NCBI GenBank assembly: GCA_025361485.1
Contig: JANYLA010000094.1
Span: forward strand, 1-56,398
Length of the DNA: 56,398 nucleotides
Direction: 5' to 3'
DNA from: Bacteroidales bacterium
Lineage (GTDB): Bacteria > Bacteroidota > Bacteroidia > Bacteroidales > Tenuifilaceae
The position numbers and the translations under genes were made by a program. Below, piece by piece: positions 1 through 7,422 of this stretch (within the stretch, counting starts at the first letter, position 1; the number at the start of each line of letters is the position of its first letter). The notes below the pieces were generated by a model. That model worked only from the letters and a program-made list of their open reading frames with translations, did no database searches and had not been told where the DNA came from.

Positions 1-270
1 TTTTATTTCCATAAATAATGTGTTAAAAGTTTATAGTTATTCAAGTTTAGTAAAAATAAACGGAACTTCAAAGAGTCCCGTTTATCTTTTGTTTCTAAGC
101 CATTGCTCCATAATAAATACTAGAAAATAAAATAATTAAGCTATTTTTTAGTATTTATTATGGAGCAATGGCTTAGAAACAAAAGATAAACGGGACTCTT
201 TGAAGTTCCGTTTATTTTTACTAAACTTGAATAACTATAAACTTTTAACACATTATTTATGGAAATAAAA
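1..270. repeat. near-perfect terminal palindrome (about 122-bp arms)
   Basis: Position i pairs with position 271-i. Positions 1-122 are the exact reverse complement of 149-270, and pairing continues to 129/142 with one G-T mismatch. The central loop is about 12 nt. The arms contain a terminator-like hairpin and, at the right end, the first codons of the gene starting at 259, so the left arm carries an inverted copy of that gene's start. The left arm runs to the window edge and may be longer. A contig-end fold-back artefact is the simplest reading; a true long inverted repeat is possible. Confidence 0.95.
185..220 (+). terminator. hairpin terminator, present inverted in both palindrome arms
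   Basis: Stem 188-197 pairs with 204-213 (one mismatch) around the loop 198-203 and is followed by a T-rich run. It would end a gene lying upstream of the fold-back point; a mirrored copy sits at about 58-83. It is visible in the sequence, but its natural context is uncertain because of the palindrome. Confidence 0.5.
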
Positions 271-816
271 GGTTCAGCAGTTAAGGCCACCCTCGACTTT
301 GTAAAAGATAAATACGGTACACGCTATAGCGAATGGGTAAAATCTTTACCTGAAAAGTCTAAAAATATTATTGAACAACCCATTTACGCAACTAGTTGGT
401 ATTCGCTTACCGATTCAGTTATTGTGCCAACTCAAAAGGTTGCCGATTTGTTTTATGCAGGGAATAGCGCCAAAGCAGCAAGTGAAATTGGCCGTTATAG
501 CGCTGATGTTGCTCTGAAAGGGGTATATAAGATATTTGTAAGGGTTAGTTCACCCCAGTTTGTTTTGAGTAGAGCATCAAGTATATTTTCAACGTATTAT
601 CAACCATCAGATATTAAGATTATTGAAAGTGTCGATAAGAAAGCAGTACTTCAACTCTCAAAATTTCATTCCAACGATAAGTTGATAATGAATCGTATTG
701 CAGGATGGATTGAGAAAACCTTAGAAATAACATTAAAGTCAGCATTAAAGGTTGATATTGAGAATCATGTTGAGGGAGCAAATCTAACCTCTAAAATTAC
801 TGTAATATGGAATTAG
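259..816 (+). CDS. hypothetical protein, possible V4R/HNOB-like (DUF2378-type) fold
   Basis: A 185-residue soluble protein with no signal peptide or membrane segment. It starts with an IKGSAVKATLDFVKDKYG stretch and has an SWYSLTDSV motif near residues 46-54, followed by mixed helices and a C-terminal beta segment. This pattern (G, fxxxxfG, then a Trp-Tyr motif) reminds me of the DUF2378/TIGR02265 group, whose fold is related to heme-NO-binding domains. I rate that as a weak memory-based resemblance and assign no function. The ATG lies inside the right arm of the terminal palindrome. The gene stands alone and is closed by the terminator at 871. It is a real gene by length and codon pattern. 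Confidence 0.75.
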   Translation: MEIKGSAVKATLDFVKDKYGTRYSEWVKSLPEKSKNIIEQPIYATSWYSLTDSVIVPTQKVADLFYAGNSAKAASEIGRYSADVALKGVYKIFVRVSSPQFVLSRASSIFSTYYQPSDIKIIESVDKKAVLQLSKFHSNDKLIMNRIAGWIEKTLEITLKSALKVDIENHVEGANLTSKITVIWN

Positions 817-870
817 CGTAAATTCATTCGAATTGAGTTTTCAACTCAGATATTACATTTTGCATTTCAG

Positions 871-905
871 CCCGACGAACTAACACTTCGTCGGGTTTTT
901 GTTTT
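871..905 (+). terminator. rho-independent terminator
   Basis: A perfect 9-bp GC-rich stem (871-879 with 887-895) and 7-nt loop are followed directly by a T-rich tract. It ends the 259-816 transcript. Confidence 0.9.
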
Positions 906-996
906 TCATCCCTTTTTTGGAGGTAATCTTTGACCCGTAATTCGGCATGATTGAAAATAAATAAAAGAATAAACGAGTCAACTTTACTCTAAAAAA

Positions 997-3141
997 ATGA
1001 AAAAGGGATATTTAATATTTATGATAATGTTTGCATCTTTTCTAAGTTATTCGCAAACACAAATCAATGGAAAAATAGCTGATGAAAAAGGGGAACCTTT
1101 GGTAGGTGCCAACATCATGGTAAAAGGAACTTACGATGGTGCTGGCACCGATGCCAATGGAGATTATAGTTTTGTTTCAAATGAGAAGGGGAAACAGATC
1201 ATAATCATAAGTTTTGTTGGATTTCAACTTCAAGAAAAAGAGGTAGAATTATCGGGAGCAAAATTGGTTCTCGATTTCAAGTTGAAAGAGATTAGCAACC
1301 AAATTGCAGATGTTGTAATATCAGCAGGTGCTTTTGAAACATCCGATAGGAAAAAGAGTGTTACCCTACAACCCCTCGATATTTTAACAACTCCTAGTGC
1401 AGCAGGCGATATCTACGGTGCTTTAGCAACCCTTCCAGGTGCATCGATGGTCGGTGAGGATGGACGTTTATTTGTCCGAGGAGGAGATGGATATGAATCT
1501 AAAACCTTTATTGATGGTTTGTTGGTTAAAAAACCGTATTCGTCAAATACGCCTGATTTGCCTACGCGGGGTAGATTTTCGCCAATGCTATTTAGCGGAA
1601 CCACATTTAGCACGGGAGGGTATTCTGCTGAGTATGGGCAGGCACTATCATCGGCATTGATTTTGACCACGAATGCTTTTCCAAAGAAAACTCAGACCGA
1701 TTTATCACTCTTAACCGTTGGTCTAGGCGCAACACAAACCTATGCAGGAAAAAATGCTTCACTCTCCATTGGCGCTGAATACTATAATCTTACTCCCTAT
1801 TTTAGTGTTGTAAATCAAGCCGTGAAGTGGAATAAATACCCTGAGTCGCTTGGATTGTCCTTTACATCAAGGATTAGAACCAAGGGTGATGGGGTGATAA
1901 AAATCTTTTCAACTTATAGCTCAGCAACAAGCGGTCTAAGGTACCCTGAGATGACTAGCCCTGGTGCATTGCAAGACATTAATCTATCCAATAAAAATAG
2001 TTATACAAACATCAACTATACACGAGGTGTTAGCAATTGGACTTTCAGAGGTGGTGTTGCATATACCTATGATGAGAATTTATTGGGTCTGAAAGCATTC
2101 AATGTAAACGATTACAATACAAACTTTCAGGCTCATTTCTCGATGAAACGAAAATTTAGCGATAAACTTTCTCTGAATATTGGCGGAGAGGAAACCGTAA
2201 ACCTATTCAACGAGAAATATCAAGAATCGTCTTCAACTTTACGATTTAAGGGCAATGTAAAAGATTTCAATTCCGCTATTTTTTCTGAAGTTGAGGTTAG
2301 ACCCTTATCACGCCTTGTGGTAAGAGCAGGTCTAAGAGGTGAAAACGCATCGGTAATAAACGATGGTAAAATAGCAGTAAGAACATCGGCCGCTTGGTTA
2401 ATTAGCCGTGATGTGCAATTCTCAATGATTTATGGAACATTTTATCAAACCCCTGAGGAGTCGATTTTGAAGTTTAAGCCAGAACTCGGGTACGAAAAAG
2501 CCGAGCATTATATCGCTAACCTTCAGTATGAGAAGAACGATAGGCTATTAAGGGTTGAAGGCTATTACAAAAAATATAATGATTTTGTAGCCTACGATAC
2601 CGCTCATTCTTTTTCTGATCCTTTGTTCTACAATAATTCTGGTTATGGTGATTCAAGAGGTATTGATGTATACTATCGCGATAGAAAAACATTTAAGAAC
2701 CTTGACTATTGGGTGTCATATTCGTTTATCGACTCAAAACGAAAATATAGGGACTATCCATCATGCGTAACACCACCTTTCGCATCTAAGCACAACTTTA
2801 CAGTTGTTGGAAAGCAATGGGTACAAAAGATTACCACTCAGTTTGGGGCAACCTTTGCTTGGTCGAGCGGGAGGCCATATAACAATCCCAATAGCACTAA
2901 ATTCATGGATAAGATCACTACAAACTATTTTGATGTGAGTCTCAACGTAAGCCATTTATGCGAACTCTTTGGTAAATCAACAATTCTCTATGCTTCCATG
3001 AGTAACGTTTTTGGAAGGGACAATATTTACGGTTATCGATACTACTCAACCCCAAATTCATCTGGTGTATTCGAGTCTATTCCAGTTCGCTCCGAATCGA
3101 AAAGGTTTATTCTATTCGGACTATTTATTACGCTCGATTAA
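997..3141 (+). CDS. TonB-dependent receptor with N-terminal carboxypeptidase-regulatory-like domain
   Basis: A 714-residue outer-membrane transporter. Residues 1-19 are a signal peptide. Residues 20-105 form a beta-sandwich of the CarboxypepD_reg-like type (GKIADEKGEPLVGANIMVKG start, then VSFVGF-like strands). A plug follows (about 115-225, with the FVRGGDGYESKTFIDG segment), then a 22-strand-type barrel to the C-terminus with a hydrophobic last strand. Such receptors import large or scarce substrates using TonB energy. No SusD-like partner lies next to it, so it is not a SusCD glycan pair, and the substrate is unknown. The secreted TPR protein 66 nt downstream may be co-transcribed. Confidence 0.9.
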   Translation: MKKGYLIFMIMFASFLSYSQTQINGKIADEKGEPLVGANIMVKGTYDGAGTDANGDYSFVSNEKGKQIIIISFVGFQLQEKEVELSGAKLVLDFKLKEISNQIADVVISAGAFETSDRKKSVTLQPLDILTTPSAAGDIYGALATLPGASMVGEDGRLFVRGGDGYESKTFIDGLLVKKPYSSNTPDLPTRGRFSPMLFSGTTFSTGGYSAEYGQALSSALILTTNAFPKKTQTDLSLLTVGLGATQTYAGKNASLSIGAEYYNLTPYFSVVNQAVKWNKYPESLGLSFTSRIRTKGDGVIKIFSTYSSATSGLRYPEMTSPGALQDINLSNKNSYTNINYTRGVSNWTFRGGVAYTYDENLLGLKAFNVNDYNTNFQAHFSMKRKFSDKLSLNIGGEETVNLFNEKYQESSSTLRFKGNVKDFNSAIFSEVEVRPLSRLVVRAGLRGENASVINDGKIAVRTSAAWLISRDVQFSMIYGTFYQTPEESILKFKPELGYEKAEHYIANLQYEKNDRLLRVEGYYKKYNDFVAYDTAHSFSDPLFYNNSGYGDSRGIDVYYRDRKTFKNLDYWVSYSFIDSKRKYRDYPSCVTPPFASKHNFTVVGKQWVQKITTQFGATFAWSSGRPYNNPNSTKFMDKITTNYFDVSLNVSHLCELFGKSTILYASMSNVFGRDNIYGYRYYSTPNSSGVFESIPVRSESKRFILFGLFITLD

Positions 3142-3207
3142 TTATTGATATTATAAAATTTAAAAAAAAATCGCAAATAAAGTAACCATAACTAAAAACA
3201 AAACAAC

Positions 3208-3864
3208 ATGAAACGTACAATTTTAACAACATTAGCAATTGTTTGTGCGATGCTAATGAACGCTCAAACCCTATTCGAAAAAGCGATTAAGGAGAGCTTG
3301 ACACTTCTTGATAGCGCGAAAACTTCTGAAGCAATGCAATCGGTTGTTAGCAGATTTGAGCGCATCGCAATGGCTGAAACAACCAAATGGGAACCCTTGT
3401 ATTATGCTGCTTTTACTCAGATTAATATGAGTTTTAGGGAGACGGATGGAGACAAAAAGGATGCAATCCTTGATTTGGCTGAGAAAAATATCGAAAAAGC
3501 ATTGTCGATTAATGGCGACAAATCTGAACTCTATGCTTTGCATGGTTTTTTATATCAGGGTAGAATTCAGGTAAGTCCTATGAGGGGCATGACCTATTCA
3601 CAAAAAGCCGCGGAGATTCTAGAGAAATCGATTGAAGAGAATCCAGAGAACCCAAGACCCCTATTCCTTATGGCTCAAAACATCTTTCATACTCCAAAAA
3701 TGTTTGGCGGTGGTAGTAAAAATGCACTTCCCAAAGCTTTAGAAGCAAAAGAACTTTTTGAAAAAGAAAAGGGCAAAGATGGTATTGGTCCAAAATGGGG
3801 CGCTAAATCGAATTTAAGAGTAATTGATGCTTGTAATGAGAATAAGCAATCAATTTTAATTTAA
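3208..3864 (+). CDS. secreted TPR-repeat protein
   Basis: A 218-residue protein with a Sec signal peptide (residues 1-20, ending in MNAQ). The mature part is nearly all alpha-helical with TPR-like helix pairs. Examples are a helix pair around residues 85-125 and the ILEKSIEENPENPRPLFLMA pattern near 130-150. It also has a Gly-rich MFGGGSKNALPKALEAKELFEKE stretch, where a divergent TPR holds a conserved loop. It is probably a periplasmic scaffold. It lies behind the TonB receptor and before the hairpin at 3869, so both may form one transcript. The precise role is unknown. Confidence 0.85.
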   Translation: MKRTILTTLAIVCAMLMNAQTLFEKAIKESLTLLDSAKTSEAMQSVVSRFERIAMAETTKWEPLYYAAFTQINMSFRETDGDKKDAILDLAEKNIEKALSINGDKSELYALHGFLYQGRIQVSPMRGMTYSQKAAEILEKSIEENPENPRPLFLMAQNIFHTPKMFGGGSKNALPKALEAKELFEKEKGKDGIGPKWGAKSNLRVIDACNENKQSILI

Positions 3865-3868
3865 CTTT

Positions 3869-3900
3869 AAGCACCATATTTGATAGCAAATATGGTGCTT
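3869..3900 (+). terminator. 14-bp perfect hairpin
   Basis: 3869-3882 pairs perfectly with 3887-3900 around a 4-nt loop. There is no clear U-tract after it (ATAATAAC), so it may be a weak terminator or an mRNA 3'-end stabiliser. It sits just after the TPR gene and 15 nt before the histidine kinase. Confidence 0.65.
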
Positions 3901-3914
3901 ATAATAACTAAAAT

Positions 3915-4964
3915 ATGAAAGTTAACCTTATCAATTGGAGAAAGTACTTTATTCGAGAGCTCAGAGATATTCTGATTCTATTTGCGATATGCACCTTCGC
4001 TACTTACATGTTTGTTGGGAATCAACTTTTTTCTGATTTTTTAAATTACACAAGATCGATTTTCTACAGTTTTATTATTGGTCTCACTATTTGGAAAGGT
4101 AATCAGGCGTTAGGATATTTCCTGAATAAGAAATTTCCTTGGGAGAAAAACCCTACTTCAACGCTTTTTTATCATATCACGGCATCCGTTGTCTTTACTG
4201 CAGTTGATATTGTTGTAGTTAACTACATTGTATATCGATTTATATATAATATTAATATTTCAGAAAACTTTGATCGTATTTTCGATTATGAAGTAGTTAC
4301 GTTTGGAATAGCCCTGCTTATAACAACAATAATATACTTTAAACATTTTTTCCTTTCATGGAAAAATTTAGTTGTTAGGGAAGAAGAATTTAAGCATCAA
4401 GCGTTGGCTTTTCAGTATGAAACTCTTAAGAGCTATGTTAATCCCCATTTTCTTTTCAATAGTCTTAGCGTTCTTAGTTCCTTGGTAGAGAAGGATACTG
4501 ATAAATCGCAGAAGTTTATTAAACAATTATCTGATATTTATCGCTATGTATTAGAGCAGAAGGATAAGGAACTGGTCGATTTATCAACCGAGTTAACTTT
4601 TGCTAAATCTTTCATCGAGCTACACAAAATTAGGCATGGTGACAGCTTAAAGGTTAATGTTTTTGTAGATGATTTTAATGGATTTGTTATGCCTCTGGCT
4701 ATGCAAATTCTTCTTGAAAATGCCTTTAAGCATAATATAATTTCTGAGGACGAACCGCTTGAGGTTAAGGTTTGGCGTGAGAAAGACTATATTTTAGTTC
4801 AGAACAAATTACAGCAACGAAATACTATAAATCAACCAGGGGGAATTGGTCTTGAAACGATTAAGAAAAGATACGAAATGCTCTCGTCAAAGCCATTGTT
4901 AATCAATAGTGAAAATGGTTATTTCACTGTTCATATCCCCGTTATATTGGATGCTCATTTATAA
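3915..4964 (+). CDS. LytS/YehU-type sensor histidine kinase
   Basis: A 349-residue membrane kinase. Four hydrophobic segments (about 17-35, 48-64, 88-108 and 128-143) precede a short helical linker and the His_kinase (PF06580) core. The phosphoacceptor is His178 in the YVNPHFLFNSL motif. The ATPase part shows an N-box (LLENAFKHN, about 265-273) and a GGIGLETIKKR G-box near 325. Kinases of this family phosphorylate LytTR regulators; the partner is very likely the regulator at 5597-6352. There is no extracytoplasmic sensor domain, so the signal is probably sensed in or at the membrane. Confidence 0.92.
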   Translation: MKVNLINWRKYFIRELRDILILFAICTFATYMFVGNQLFSDFLNYTRSIFYSFIIGLTIWKGNQALGYFLNKKFPWEKNPTSTLFYHITASVVFTAVDIVVVNYIVYRFIYNINISENFDRIFDYEVVTFGIALLITTIIYFKHFFLSWKNLVVREEEFKHQALAFQYETLKSYVNPHFLFNSLSVLSSLVEKDTDKSQKFIKQLSDIYRYVLEQKDKELVDLSTELTFAKSFIELHKIRHGDSLKVNVFVDDFNGFVMPLAMQILLENAFKHNIISEDEPLEVKVWREKDYILVQNKLQQRNTINQPGGIGLETIKKRYEMLSSKPLLINSENGYFTVHIPVILDAHL

Positions 4965-4992
4965 AATTGAAATTTGAATTAACGCTGTAAAA

Positions 4993-5550
4993 ATGAAATA
5001 TCTAATTCTATTGTCAGTCATTTTTTTTACATCAGAATTTCTTCTGATGCTTGTAAAACGTTCAAATAAGAGCGATTCAAAGCATCGCAAAGATAGAGGT
5101 TCACTGATTTTACTTTGGATTACAATATCATTATGCTTCACCTTTGGTTTTATGTTCACCAATCATCGGGTTTGGGATTTTTTGAACTATATTTTATTCA
5201 GTATAGGTTTGTTTCTCATAATTATTGGATTAATAATTCGATGGGCGTCAATTCTGCAGCTTAAGAAAGCATTCACTGTTGATGTTGCTATTGGCACTGA
5301 GCAAAAACTCAAAACCGATGGATTGTATAAAGTCATTCGTCATCCAAGTTATTTAGGCTTGTTGCTAATAATGGTTGGATTTTCCATAGCTATGAATAGC
5401 CTGATTTCAATTTTATTGGTAACAATACCAATGTTTTTGGCTATCCATTATCGGATTATAGTTGAAGAAAAGGCTCTAACCGTAGGATTTGGTGAGGCTT
5501 ATAAAAGTTACAAAACAAAAACTAAAAGGCTAATTCCTTGGATATACTAA
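4993..5550 (+). CDS. isoprenylcysteine carboxyl methyltransferase (ICMT)-like membrane protein
   Basis: A 185-residue integral membrane protein with about five hydrophobic segments. It carries the family signature GLYKVIRHPSYLG (about 110-122, with His117-Pro118) and the later RIIVEEKAL Glu pair (158-159), which form the SAM and substrate site in ICMT/PEMT-like enzymes. The substrate is unknown, because bacteria generally lack prenylated CAAX proteins; lipid or isoprenoid methylation is plausible. It lies 28 nt after the kinase and 46 nt before the LytTR regulator, so it is probably co-expressed with the two-component pair. Confidence 0.88.
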   Translation: MKYLILLSVIFFTSEFLLMLVKRSNKSDSKHRKDRGSLILLWITISLCFTFGFMFTNHRVWDFLNYILFSIGLFLIIIGLIIRWASILQLKKAFTVDVAIGTEQKLKTDGLYKVIRHPSYLGLLLIMVGFSIAMNSLISILLVTIPMFLAIHYRIIVEEKALTVGFGEAYKSYKTKTKRLIPWIY

Positions 5551-5555
5551 TTATC

Positions 5556-5590
5556 TTTAGGCACTCAAAACTCTAGGCACTTTAGGCACT
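5556..5590 (+). repeat. three copies of TAGGCACT before the LytTR start
   Basis: TTTAGGCACT at 5556, CTAGGCACT at 5573 and TTTAGGCACT at 5581; the last two are directly adjacent. The array ends 6 nt before the ATG of the response regulator. Confidence 0.8.
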
Positions 5591-5596
5591 TCTACT

Positions 5597-6352
5597 ATGA
5601 ATTACATCATTATCGAGGATGAGCGTTTATCGGCAGAGCGATTAGCAGGAATGATTAACCGTTTATTTCCTGATTTTATATTATTAAAAACTCTCGATTC
5701 TGTTAAGTCGGCCGTAAAGTGGTTGTCGAGTAACGAGCAACCATCATTGGCTTTTTTTGATATTCAATTGGCCGATGGGCTCAGCTTCGAGATATTTGAA
5801 CAAGTATCCGTTGAGTTCCCTGTAATATTTACAACAGCTTTCAATGAATACGCCATAAAAGCTTTTAAGGTAAATAGCATCGATTATCTTCTGAAACCTA
5901 TTGATGAGGATGAATTGAAGAGCGCTGTTAAAAAATTTCAATCTAATACAAACAAACCAGTTAAAATTGAGAATGAAGCCATTGCCATGGCTCTTTCGCA
6001 ACTTACAAATAACTACAAATCGAGATTTTTGATTAAGGTCGGCGACCATTTAAGAATGGTTGAGGTTGATGAAATTGCCCTTTTCATTAGCATGGAGAAA
6101 TCAACATTTCTAAGAACCTATAAGGGTAGGGATTACGGAATTGAATTTACCCTTGAGCAAATTGAAAGTTTAGTTGACCCCAAAAAGTTTTTCCGTGTAA
6201 ACCGAAAGTTTGTTGTAGATATTAAATCAATCCAAGATATTATCGCCTACTCAAATAGCCGTTTAAAGATCAAACTTGCTGTTGTAACGGATGAAGATGT
6301 AATAGTTAGCCGCGAACGGGTGGGGGAATTTAAGGAATGGCTCGAAAAATAG
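5597..6352 (+). CDS. LytTR-family response regulator
   Basis: 251 residues. The receiver domain (1-115) has acidic pocket residues Glu7/Asp8, phosphoacceptor Asp55 (FFDIQLADG), Thr79-Thr80 and Lys100 (DYLLKPI). A linker leads to a LytTR DNA-binding domain (about 145-250) with the KFFRVNRKFVVDIKSI signature and a closing GEFKEWLE. It is a transcription factor paired by position with the histidine kinase at 3915-4964, with an ICMT-like gene between them. Its targets are not visible here; family members bind direct repeats, and a direct repeat lies just before its own start. Confidence 0.95.
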   Translation: MNYIIIEDERLSAERLAGMINRLFPDFILLKTLDSVKSAVKWLSSNEQPSLAFFDIQLADGLSFEIFEQVSVEFPVIFTTAFNEYAIKAFKVNSIDYLLKPIDEDELKSAVKKFQSNTNKPVKIENEAIAMALSQLTNNYKSRFLIKVGDHLRMVEVDEIALFISMEKSTFLRTYKGRDYGIEFTLEQIESLVDPKKFFRVNRKFVVDIKSIQDIIAYSNSRLKIKLAVVTDEDVIVSRERVGEFKEWLEK

Positions 6353-6382
6353 TGAAAAATGAGGAATTAAAAGTGTAAAATT

Positions 6383-6425
6383 AGAAATCCCCAAATTCAA
6401 AATTTTGTTGAATTTGGGGATTTCT
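6383..6425. terminator. bidirectional terminator hairpin
   Basis: A 17-bp perfect stem (6383-6399 with 6409-6425) and 9-nt loop between the convergent LytTR gene and the membrane-protein gene at 6440. Confidence 0.85.
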
Positions 6426-6439
6426 ATTCTAACTATTGC

Positions 6440-7405
6440 TTATAGCGATGATAAATATTCAACCTCTACAAACCTAACATTACTCTGAACTTTTGAAAGA
6501 ACATCAAGTACAATTACCAGATTTACTGATGGAAATTCACGATTCTCCCATTTGCTTATTTCCTCTTTGTTATTCGGAATTTCTTTATTGCTAACGTCAA
6601 AAAGAGTATTTGATAATTGCTTTAATTCTAATTTGGCTTTTTCTGACTTTGATATAACTTCAGCATACTGACTAATCATTCTTTTAAGAATATCGATTTT
6701 ACTTTGTTCGCCTTCCTTCTTGGTGGAAAAAATAGTTATGTCAGTACCCCCGCGATTTACGGTATTTAATGGGTTGTAATTTGTTGAAAGAATGTTATCC
6801 GTTGAAATCAACACTTCCTTTTTAAGTTCATCAATGAAAGCACACAGTTCATCTGCTTTTTGTTTAACAATATCATTGTCAGTGTATTTCTTGGATATTT
6901 CTTGGTAGACCTTAGCCGAGTTTTCATTATTAACGCTATTAACGACAAAACTATCAATTACAGTTGCGCTCACATTTAAAGCTAAAAGGGTGCTAAATAT
7001 GGCTAGAAACGTTAATCCAAACATTATCCCTAAACTATTTAATACTGATTTATCCTTGTTTTTGTGGGTTTGATAAAGGTATACTGGTAGGAATAATACA
7101 AAAGGTAATGGAACCCCAATTGCTAAGAAAACCCAAGCGCCTGGCCAATGTAATATCTTAAACAATGCACCAGTTATATCGAAGCTGAATACAATAAAAG
7201 TAACTATATAAAGCCATTTGTAGATCTTTTCATTTTGACTTTTATAACTACTAATTAGTGCTAGTGGTAAGAACACAAAGCAGAAAAGTAGAATTGAAAT
7301 CATCAAAAGTATTGCTGCTCCTTTAAGGTGTAAGACCTTAAGTAATGCTCCAAATAGCATTATATTAACACTTACTATTCCTAGAATAAATATCGTCTTT
7401 TTCAT
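6440..7405 (-). CDS. membrane protein with two GldL-like Lys-x-x-His modules and an extracytoplasmic domain
   Basis: 321 residues, no named family recognised. The N-terminal half holds two copies of a module whose landmarks recur exactly 60 residues apart: Lys23/His26/Pro47 and Lys83/His86/Pro107, each in a (A/L)L(F/L)KxLHxxGA helix followed by a second helix ending in a FLP motif. A fifth hydrophobic segment ends in LLALNVSATVIDSF (about 140-153). It leads to a soluble helical domain of about 165 residues, presumably outside the cytoplasm. The FKxxH helix resembles TMH1 of the gliding/T9SS motor protein GldL, but GldL's second-helix Glu is not seen. It lies 17 nt after the related 485-residue gene, so one operon with PadR. 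Confidence 0.85.
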   Translation of the reverse strand: MKKTIFILGIVSVNIMLFGALLKVLHLKGAAILLMISILLFCFVFLPLALISSYKSQNEKIYKWLYIVTFIVFSFDITGALFKILHWPGAWVFLAIGVPLPFVLFLPVYLYQTHKNKDKSVLNSLGIMFGLTFLAIFSTLLALNVSATVIDSFVVNSVNNENSAKVYQEISKKYTDNDIVKQKADELCAFIDELKKEVLISTDNILSTNYNPLNTVNRGGTDITIFSTKKEGEQSKIDILKRMISQYAEVISKSEKAKLELKQLSNTLFDVSNKEIPNNKEEISKWENREFPSVNLVIVLDVLSKVQSNVRFVEVEYLSSL

Positions 7406-7422
7406 ATTGATAAGTTTTACAA

